From Hyphomicrobiales bacterium (lineage in GTDB: Bacteria > Pseudomonadota > Alphaproteobacteria > Rhizobiales > Aestuariivirgaceae): a stretch of 5,660 nt of DNA. Shown piece after piece: positions 1-4,558 of the stretch (position 1 is the stretch's first letter; each line of letters opens with the position of its first letter). Location of the stretch: contig JAHFPK010000189.1 of the NCBI GenBank assembly GCA_023266715.1, forward strand, positions 1 to 5,660, read 5' to 3'. The notes under the pieces are model-generated. The model saw nothing but the letters and a program-made list of their open reading frames with translations. It did no database searches and was not told where the DNA came from. A program made the position numbers and the translations under genes.

Positions 1-2
1 CT

Positions 3-467
3 TCGGCCAAGACGGCGGGAGCCAAATTGAAATTCTGCCGTATTGCCTTTGGGGCTGCAGGCACTGCCGGAGCCCTGATTGATTTGAACGAAGCAGGCGA
101 TGTGGCGCGCGCTTTTGTGGGCGATGAAAAGGTCAAGCTGGATTGGCAGGCGCCCCGCGAGAACCGCCCCAAGCAGCAGGTGAAGTTGCTGCTCAACATG
201 CTGCTCCTGGCCATTGCCGGAATTCCACGCGGCGGGGTTGTGACCGTTGCAGCTACTGGTGATACTTTATCCGTTCGGGCTGCTGGCGAACGGGCTAAGA
301 TTTCTGAGCCCCTGGCGGACGTTTTGGCGGGAACCGCTGATCTCACACTTCTTGATGCCAGATTGGTGCAACCCTATTACTCAAAACAGCTGGCGCAATC
401 GGCTGGCCTCAACTTGTCCATGGCGATGGATGGTGATGATGTGCTGGTGCAGGCAAAAGCAGCGTAA
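3..467 (+). CDS. chpT: Histidine phosphotransferase ChpT, C-terminal part (5' end outside window)
   Basis: ChpT is the cytoplasmic phosphotransferase that carries phosphate from the hybrid kinase CckA to CtrA (and to CpdR) in the alphaproteobacterial cell-cycle relay. The reading frame is open from base 3 and enters from the left edge; a TTG at 27 could be mistaken for a start, but the residues before it (SAKTAGAK) continue the family pattern. Visible are 154 residues: the end of the helical hairpin (KFCRIAFGAAG), then the degenerate ATPase-like domain with a leucine-rich helix (VKLLLNMLLLAIAGIPRGG) and the late VQPYY motif. The phosphorylated histidine lies in the missing N-terminal part. 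The family is usually about 200-225 residues, so roughly a quarter to a third is missing. It lies near its target gene ctrA, which supports the call. Recognition is by sequence pattern from memory, without a search. Confidence 0.85.
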   Translation, partial: SAKTAGAKLKFCRIAFGAAGTAGALIDLNEAGDVARAFVGDEKVKLDWQAPRENRPKQQVKLLLNMLLLAIAGIPRGGVVTVAATGDTLSVRAAGERAKISEPLADVLAGTADLTLLDARLVQPYYSKQLAQSAGLNLSMAMDGDDVLVQAKAA

Positions 468-561
468 GTTTACGCCAAATTCTGTCAGCAGCACGCTCTT
501 TAAAGGGGATCATTCCTGACTTCGTGTTGTGAGCGGCGCGAGTTTCCAACTTTATTTTTGT

Positions 562-568
562 GAGGTGA
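562..568 (+). promoter_or_regulatory. Ribosome binding site of the broken small gene
   Basis: GAGGTGA lies 5 bases before the ATG at 574. It picks this ATG over an in-frame GTG at 529 and shows that the start region of the interrupted gene is still intact. Confidence 0.6.
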
Positions 569-573
569 GAGCG

Positions 574-1042
574 ATGACAAAGGGTGTTGCCGCGAATTAT
601 GTGCACCGCGACCAGTTTGCAACCCCGCATGAGAGATTTATAGCTGGAGACTCACAACTCAAGTGGAACAATGTCGCGCCGCTTGATGCTCCCGTGCCAG
701 AAGAAATTGAAAAGCCGGCGCGCGACTATTTGAAAGTTGTGCGTGTTGATTGCGACCTCGGATTTGCGGTCTTGCATCGCTGTGGCGGAAGCTTTTATTT
801 TCTTCTGGTTTCGACCTGACGCAATGAAAATGAATTGTGGGAATCGGTCTATGTCAAGGCTAATGCTGGGGAGGCACAGTTCAGGTCCTCCACCTTTACT
901 TCGGTGCACCGCGGAACCTACTGCGTGTGGGAGCTCGGTGTTGTCTGGCATGAACAACAGGCGTGGAACAGATTTCTCACGCCAAAGCGCGCAACATAAG
1001 ATTACACGCTATCTCAATGATAGTTTTGAAGGTGTTGTGTAG
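574..1042 (+). pseudogene. Interrupted small gene of unknown function between chpT and ctrA
   Basis: The ATG at 574 has a good ribosome binding site and opens a frame of 81 codons ending in TGA at 817-819. The same frame then continues for 59 sense codons to TAA at 997-999. That stretch is protein-like and rich in aromatic residues (NENELWESVYVKANAG, TYCVWELGVVWHEQQAWNRF). A +1 shift near 985-996 moves into a frame that ends ITRYLNDSFEGVV and stops at 1040-1042. The whole span is 469 bases, or 156 codons plus one extra base, which fits one inserted base. I infer a former soluble protein of about 155 residues, inactivated by one nonsense and one frameshift mutation; TGA may replace an original TGG (Trp). 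I recall a conserved hypothetical protein at this place in rhizobia, but its function is unknown to me. Alternatives are sequencing error, or a truncated 81-residue product. It lies 106 bases after chpT and ends 2 bases from the 3' end of ctrA. Confidence 0.65.
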
Positions 1043-1044
1043 CG

Positions 1045-1761
1045 TTAGGCTATCTCGCGAAAGTCTTCCTGGCCGGACATGGGAGGTGCGCCTTCGCGGA
1101 GTACATAGCCGCGGCCCCAGACGGTTTCGATGAAGTTCTTGCCTTCGGCGGCGGTAGCAAGTTTTTTGCGAAGCTTGCAGATAAACACGTCGATGATTTT
1201 CAGTTCAGGTTCATCCATGCCACCATAGAGGTGGTTCAAGAACATTTCTTTGGTGAGAGTTGTGCCTTTGCGAAGCGAGAGCAGCTCCAGCATCTGGTAT
1301 TCCTTGCCAGTCAAGTGCACGCGCTGGCCGCCTACTTCGACGGTCTTGGTATCGAGGTTGACCAACAGTTCGCCGGTAAGGATAACCGATTGGGCATGGC
1401 CCTTGGAACGGCGCACCACGGCATGAATGCGGGCTACGAGCTCGTCCTTGTGGAAAGGCTTGGTCATGTAGTCATCAGCGCCGAAGCCCAGGCCCTTGAC
1501 CTTGTCTTCAATGCCGGCGAGGCCAGAGAGAATGAGAATGGGCGTACCAACCTTGGAGACACGCAGTGATTTCAGAACTTCATAGCCCGACATGTCCGGC
1601 AGGTTGAGATCGAGAAGGATGATGTCGTAGTCATAGAGCTTGCCCAGGTCTACGCCTTCTTCGCCGAGGTCGGTGGTGTAAACATTGAAGCCTTCGGACT
1701 TTAGCATCAGCTCGATACTTTGGGCCGTTGCGGTATCATCCTCGATCAGCAGTACTCTCAT
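1045..1761 (-). CDS. ctrA: Cell cycle response regulator CtrA
   Basis: CtrA is the essential or near-essential OmpR-family transcription factor of alphaproteobacteria. It controls division, DNA methylation, flagellar and pilus genes, and in some species blocks replication starts. The 238-residue protein has a receiver domain at about 1-118, with acidic residues D8/D9, phosphoacceptor D51 (LLDLNLPD), S79 and K101 (TKPF). The winged-helix DNA-binding domain is at about 125-222, with LTGKEYQMLELL, the recognition-helix region (ELKIIDVFICKLRKKL) and VWGRGYVL. The length is close to the 231 residues of the Caulobacter protein. I chose the ATG at 1761, before MRVLLIEDD, because AGGGGA lies 6 bases upstream; an in-frame ATG at 1821 would add a 20-residue tail foreign to the family. 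The protein ends in Ile-Ala. The upstream region carries CtrA-box and GANTC sites, suggesting autoregulation and methylation control. Confidence 0.97.
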   Translation of the reverse strand: MRVLLIEDDTATAQSIELMLKSEGFNVYTTDLGEEGVDLGKLYDYDIILLDLNLPDMSGYEVLKSLRVSKVGTPILILSGLAGIEDKVKGLGFGADDYMTKPFHKDELVARIHAVVRRSKGHAQSVILTGELLVNLDTKTVEVGGQRVHLTGKEYQMLELLSLRKGTTLTKEMFLNHLYGGMDEPELKIIDVFICKLRKKLATAAEGKNFIETVWGRGYVLREGAPPMSGQEDFREIA

Positions 1762-1767
1762 CTCGAA

Positions 1768-1773
1768 TCCCCT
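1768..1773 (-). promoter_or_regulatory. Ribosome binding site of ctrA
   Basis: On the minus strand AGGGGA lies 6 bases before the ATG at 1761 and decides the start in favour of MRVLLIEDD. A GANTC site (GAATC, 1765-1769) overlaps it by two bases. Confidence 0.7.
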
Positions 1774-1781
1774 TTTTATGC

Positions 1782-1798
1782 GGCTCCTTAGCGGAGCC
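1782..1798 (-). promoter_or_regulatory. Hairpin in the ctrA leader
   Basis: Read on the minus strand, GGCTCC and GGAGCC form a 6-base-pair GC-rich stem around a 5-base loop (GCTAA). It lies 20 bases before the ctrA ATG and 8 bases before its ribosome binding site. The 3' arm together with the end of the loop contains AAGGAG, a strong anti-16S match that the fold would partly hide. No U-tract follows in the ctrA direction, so it is not an intrinsic terminator there. A role in ctrA translation is inference. Confidence 0.4.
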
Positions 1799-1864
1799 TT
1801 TCCTGTTGCACAGTCTGGCAAGGCAGCGGGCCTTAAACGCGCAACTATCCATTAACTCTGAATG

Positions 1865-1879
1865 TTAAGATAAGCTTAG
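1865..1879. promoter_or_regulatory. Near-consensus CtrA binding box
   Basis: TTAA (1865-1868), seven bases, then TTAG (1876-1879) matches 7 of 8 fixed positions of the established CtrA box TTAA-N7-TTAA. Further TTAA half-sites flank it at 1852, 1885 and 1916. The spacing and the place 104 bases before the ctrA start support autoregulation by inference. Confidence 0.55.
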
Positions 1880-2075
1880 AAAGGTTAACAAAACCTAATC
1901 TCTGTGCGGGATACTTTAACTAACTGCACGCAACATCTAGTATTTTTACTCGCAAAGTATACTACATATAGTTGCCCATTCCTGATCGCTGGGATGGCAA
2001 AGAGTTTTAATTACATCACGCCTACGGTTTACTCAGCCTTAAGCTTACCCGTTCATGATGTTCATCGAAGCACAC

Positions 2076-2105
2076 GAATCTTCTGGTTAGTTGATTCGGA
2101 GAATC
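2076..2105. promoter_or_regulatory. Cluster of three GANTC (CcrM) methylation sites
   Basis: GAATC (2076-2080), GATTC (2093-2097) and GAATC (2101-2105) fall within 30 bases. CcrM methylates the adenine of GANTC in alphaproteobacteria and affects transcription at some promoters, including ctrA P1 in Caulobacter. The cluster lies 57 bases before the fliJ-like start and about 315 bases before ctrA, so it could serve either gene. Confidence 0.55.
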
Positions 2106-2151
2106 GTGCCTAGGGGCTGCGTTCAAGCCTCCGGTTTGTTTTTGAGTTTGT

Positions 2152-2155
2152 GAGG
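2152..2155 (+). promoter_or_regulatory. Ribosome binding site of the fliJ-like gene
   Basis: GAGG lies 6 bases before the ATG at 2162. It selects this ATG rather than the in-frame GTG at 2150, which itself precedes the GAGG. Confidence 0.5.
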
Positions 2156-2161
2156 ATTTCC

Positions 2162-2548
2162 ATGCGTTCACGTGAGACCCTATTGCGACTGCACCGTTTC
2201 CGCACTGAGGATCGCCGTCGTCAGGCCTCTGACATTGACGGGATGATCCAGGACCTTACCAGGAAATATGACGAGCTCGACTCCCATGTGCGGTTTGAGG
2301 AAAGCCGCAACGGCGTTACTGATCCCGCCAATGTCAATTATTCCATGGCCGCAAAGGCCACGCGCGGGCGCCGGGACAATCTTTTGAAATCCATCGCTGA
2401 TCTCAAGGACCAGAAGGCATCCGTGATGGCGCAGCTTGCCGACGAAGAAGCCGAACTGCGGAAGGTTGAACTCCTGATGGAAAAAGAAAGCGGCGTATCA
2501 GCTGCGACGTCGGCATCAACTGGGCTGCAACCAGCGCATGTTCACTAG
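2162..2548 (+). CDS. fliJ: FliJ-like flagellar export protein
   Basis: FliJ is a small coiled-coil protein of the flagellar type III export apparatus; it works with the ATPase FliI as a stalk-like and chaperone-escort subunit on the cytoplasmic side. The 128-residue product begins MRSRETLLRLHRFR, a pattern I associate with alphaproteobacterial FliJ proteins encoded beside ctrA. It is charged and helical: a first helix at about 1-47, a loop with NGVTDPANVNY (50-60), and a second helix at about 62-110, consistent with an antiparallel coiled coil. The Ala/Ser/Thr-rich tail looks disordered. There are no cysteines and no membrane segments. FliJ normally runs about 110-150 residues. fliI is not next to it here, as it is in many flagellar clusters. 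The gene diverges from ctrA across a shared regulatory region, and its last 33 bases overlap the end of the convergent downstream gene. FliJ proteins are poorly conserved, so the name rests on pattern and context. Confidence 0.72.
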   Translation: MRSRETLLRLHRFRTEDRRRQASDIDGMIQDLTRKYDELDSHVRFEESRNGVTDPANVNYSMAAKATRGRRDNLLKSIADLKDQKASVMAQLADEEAELRKVELLMEKESGVSAATSASTGLQPAHVH

Positions 2549-3256
2549 GCTGTGAGCCTTCAAGCGCAAGTAGGGGACCCGCGCTTCATCGGCAATCTTT
2601 GCGAGTTGTAAAGGCAGCTCAATTGTTTTTTCCACCGGTGACGCAAAGCCAGTGGACTCCCAAACGGCGTTATACCAATGGGGAGCCCAGACGCCGTCGA
2701 AGCTCTTGGGACCCTTCGGCCATTTCAGCATGGCTTCATCAAAGGGAATGCCGCAGGCCTGGCACAGTGCGGTGAGAACGGCGCGTGGATATTTCAAGAC
2801 ATCGTCAGCATCAATGACAGGTGGGGCAGTCCCACGTTTTTGCGCCACCGCATCAAAAATCTCAGCCTGTTCGACGAAGCCAATATCGCGCAGGGTAACC
2901 TCGGCCCATTTCTTGGTGTAACTTGCCAGAACCCGTTCCGGCGAGCGGATTAGAAAAACATTGGTCACCTTGTGAATCCAACTGCGATCAAAGTCCGGCA
3001 ACATATGGTGGGTCATGTGCTTTTGATAGAACACAGGCTTTGCGGCAGGGCCTGTGCATTTGGCGACCAGTGCGTCCCACTCGGTTTCATTGGCTGCAAT
3101 GATTTCGCCACGCAGTGGATGATCATTGCCGCGATTAACCAACGAGAACGCGTAGAAGGGTTCATCCCAGGCAACGCAATCGGCACGGTTGCCGAAGGAA
3201 TACATCATGGCGGTTGAAATATTGCGAGGACCGGACCACATGGCGATAATTGTCAT
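2516..3256 (-). CDS. P-loop sulfotransferase-like protein
   Basis: The 246-residue protein resembles the PAPS-dependent sulfotransferase fold. The N-terminal MWSGPRNISTAMMYSF (6-21) looks like the 5'-phosphosulfate loop with R11, S14 and T15. VFLIRSPERVLASY (100-113) looks like the 3'-phosphate site with R104 and S112. W30-D-E-P-F-Y, VIDADDVL (147-154) and WAPHWY (190-195) are further conserved-looking blocks. It has no signal peptide or membrane helix, so it is probably cytosolic. The acceptor is unknown, and sulfotransfer itself is not shown. Its ATG overlaps the TGA of the upstream aminotransferase-like gene (ATGA, 4 bases) and there is little ribosome binding site, which suggests translational coupling and a shared task. 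From memory, the same domain is fused to a class IV aminotransferase in plant 'branched-chain aminotransferase-like' proteins. The 3' end overlaps the fliJ-like gene by 33 bases. Confidence 0.8.
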   Translation of the reverse strand: MTIIAMWSGPRNISTAMMYSFGNRADCVAWDEPFYAFSLVNRGNDHPLRGEIIAANETEWDALVAKCTGPAAKPVFYQKHMTHHMLPDFDRSWIHKVTNVFLIRSPERVLASYTKKWAEVTLRDIGFVEQAEIFDAVAQKRGTAPPVIDADDVLKYPRAVLTALCQACGIPFDEAMLKWPKGPKSFDGVWAPHWYNAVWESTGFASPVEKTIELPLQLAKIADEARVPYLRLKAHSLVNMRWLQPS

Positions 3257-4197
3257 GAAAGTGTACGCGTCTTTTCGCGGGCGCAGAGCGCTTTGTAGAG
3301 GCTAGAGAGTTTTTGTGAAAGGGGGCCCGCACCTTTCCAGTCGTCGATTGACAGTGGATGCCGCACGGGTCGGCCGTCTACCTCGCGCACGGGTATCAAT
3401 CCTGCAAAAGTTCCGGTAACAAATGCCTCATCGGCCCCATAGACATCATAAAGCGAAAACTGTTTTTCAAAGACTGGGATGCCGTTATCGCGGCAGAGGC
3501 GGATCATGTTGGCGCGGGTAATGCCGGGGATGCAGTATTGCCCGGACGATGTCCACACTTCGCCCCGTCTCACAATGAAGAAATGGGTGGAATTGCAAGT
3601 AGCTACAAAGCCCAGGGGATCCAGCATCAGGGCTTCATCGGCGCCGGCATTCATAGCTTGCACGCAGGCTGTAATGCAATTGAGTTTCGAATGGGAATTG
3701 AGTTTCTGATCCTGAACGTCTGGTGCGCCCCGGCGTACATTCACCGTATGCAATTTCATGCCGCGTTTGAATTTTTCGGGGCTCGGCGTCTTGTATTCCG
3801 GGATGATGACAATGGTCGCTGGTGTAATCGTCACGCGCGGGTCCTGATAGGGCGTGGCTTTGATACCGCGGGTTACCATCAGGCGGATGTGTACGCCATC
3901 CTGCATCTTGTTGGCGTCGAGGCAGGCGAACAGGCGCTTAACCAGTTCATTGGGACTTACGCCCACATCCATGAAAATTGACTTGGCACCCTCATAAAGC
4001 CGCTCAATGTGGGCCTGGAGAAAAGGCACGCCACCATTCACCAGCCGCAGGCCTTCCCACACACCATCGCCGAGAATGAAGCCGGAGTCGAAGACTGAGA
4101 CCATGGCCTTGTCGCGGGGATGAAGCGTGCCATTGATGGAGATGAGGATACCCTCATTGCGCGGATCAACCTTAATGTCGTGGAGGGACTGGGACAT
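3253..4197 (-). CDS. Class IV (fold-type IV) aminotransferase-like protein
   Basis: The protein belongs to the family of branched-chain aminotransferase, D-amino acid aminotransferase and aminodeoxychorismate lyase, which use PLP. Of 314 residues, recognisable parts are VFDSGFILGDGVWEGLR (35-51, with the phosphate-binding Arg at 51), MVTRG (107-111), DEALMLDPLGFVAT (187-200) and PGITRANMI (224-232). Two active-site features look unusual. The lysine region reads DQKLNSHSKLN (163-173); the usual K-x-x-N spacing is absent and K165 is the best candidate. The Glu that normally contacts the PLP nitrogen aligns with T200, and the following Asn with H205. Annotation pipelines would probably call it IlvE, but I would not assign branched-chain activity. 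The ATG at 4197 was chosen because it gives a family-like N terminus and does not overlap the upstream gene; its ribosome binding site is weak. The substrate is unknown. Confidence 0.85.
   Translation of the reverse strand: MSQSLHDIKVDPRNEGILISINGTLHPRDKAMVSVFDSGFILGDGVWEGLRLVNGGVPFLQAHIERLYEGAKSIFMDVGVSPNELVKRLFACLDANKMQDGVHIRLMVTRGIKATPYQDPRVTITPATIVIIPEYKTPSPEKFKRGMKLHTVNVRRGAPDVQDQKLNSHSKLNCITACVQAMNAGADEALMLDPLGFVATCNSTHFFIVRRGEVWTSSGQYCIPGITRANMIRLCRDNGIPVFEKQFSLYDVYGADEAFVTGTFAGLIPVREVDGRPVRHPLSIDDWKGAGPLSQKLSSLYKALCAREKTRTLS
3678..3706 (-). repeat. Short direct repeat in the aminotransferase active-site region
   Basis: The plus-strand 11-mer AATTGAGTTTC occurs at 3678-3688 and 3696-3706, with a period of 18 bases (six codons). 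In the protein it encodes the repeated KLN of KLNSHSKLN (165-173), the region expected to hold the catalytic lysine. Confidence 0.6.
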
Positions 4198-4243
4198 GGG
4201 CGCTTGGTTTATCGCAGGTCCCGGAAAGCGGCAAGGGAGCCAT

Positions 4244-4552
4244 TCAGAAAAACAGCCAAAAGCCAATCCAAATGATAATTGCAATCTTGGCAGTGCTGGC
4301 GAGCGATGGATTGCCTTCGTAGCGGTCGGCGCTGCGCCAGGTGCCCGTGGCTGCAAAGAGCGAGTAGGGCAGGGGCAGGAAATGAACGATAGCCGCCAGA
4401 ATAATAGGAGCTTCGGTGAGAACGAGCGTGAGGGCAGCCATAGTGGCAGCAAGGTTCAAGATGAGATCATAGGTAATGGTGTAGCGCCAGAAGGCCTCCT
4501 GCAGGGGCAATTGCCCCAACCAAAGGGCCTTGAGTGAAGCGAACACTTTCAT
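4244..4552 (-). CDS. Small integral membrane protein of unknown function
   Basis: I do not recognise a named family. The 102-residue product has about three hydrophobic segments: roughly 24-46 (rich in Leu, Ala and Thr), 47-68 (PIILAAIVHFLPLPYSLF) and 88-102 (IAIIIWIGFWLFF) at the very C terminus. A polar, tryptophan- and tyrosine-containing loop (GTWRSADRYEG) lies between the last two. The first 20 residues are amphipathic, with LWLGQLPLQEAFW. The segments and the length argue for a real inner-membrane protein rather than a shadow frame. Its ATG lies 6 bases after the stop of the antiporter gene, so the two are almost certainly cotranscribed; it may be an accessory protein of the antiporter, but that is inference. 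The next gene starts 46 bases downstream. Confidence 0.75.
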   Translation of the reverse strand: MKVFASLKALWLGQLPLQEAFWRYTITYDLILNLAATMAALTLVLTEAPIILAAIVHFLPLPYSLFAATGTWRSADRYEGNPSLASTAKIAIIIWIGFWLFF

Positions 4553-4558
4553 AAGGCT

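Larger units (their letters stand above)
1762..2161. promoter_or_regulatory. Divergent ctrA / fliJ-like intergenic regulatory region
   Basis: This 400-base stretch has no convincing gene. The 69-codon frame at 1904-2113 has no ribosome binding site and no protein-like pattern. The region is visibly richer in A+T than the flanking genes, notably 1850-2110. It holds seven TTAA half-sites (1833, 1852, 1865, 1885, 1916, 2007, 2039), four GANTC sites (1765, 2076, 2093, 2101), two copies of the palindrome TAAGCTTA (1871, 2040) and the leader hairpin. In Caulobacter, CtrA controls its own promoters, and CcrM methylation represses one of them; the layout fits that, though transcription starts cannot be placed from sequence alone. 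Confidence 0.7.

Noticed and set aside
817..819. Selenocysteine or a genome-wide TGA-to-Trp code
   Set aside because: Intact neighbours end in TGA, there is no visible selenocysteine insertion stem-loop, and a second frameshift lies downstream in the same gene.
652..957. 101-codon frame on the minus strand over the broken gene
   Set aside because: It has no convincing start signal, and the plus-strand reading has a good ribosome binding site and far more protein-like sequence.
1782..1810. The ctrA leader hairpin read on the plus strand as a terminator
   Set aside because: The following sequence TTTCCTGTT is a poor T-tract, and no plus-strand gene ends nearby.
1904..2113. 69-codon open frame in the ctrA upstream region
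   Set aside because: It has no ribosome binding site, starts inside the TTAA-rich regulatory region, and shows no protein-like pattern; A+T-rich composition explains the few stops.
2547..2559. Small hairpin AGGCT-GTG-AGCCT at the fliJ-like stop codon, as a terminator
   Set aside because: The stem is only 5 base pairs, no T-tract follows, and it lies inside the coding region of the opposite gene.
3358..3981. 207-codon open frame opposite the aminotransferase-like gene
   Set aside because: It is a shadow of the well-supported gene on the other strand and has no recognisable motif.
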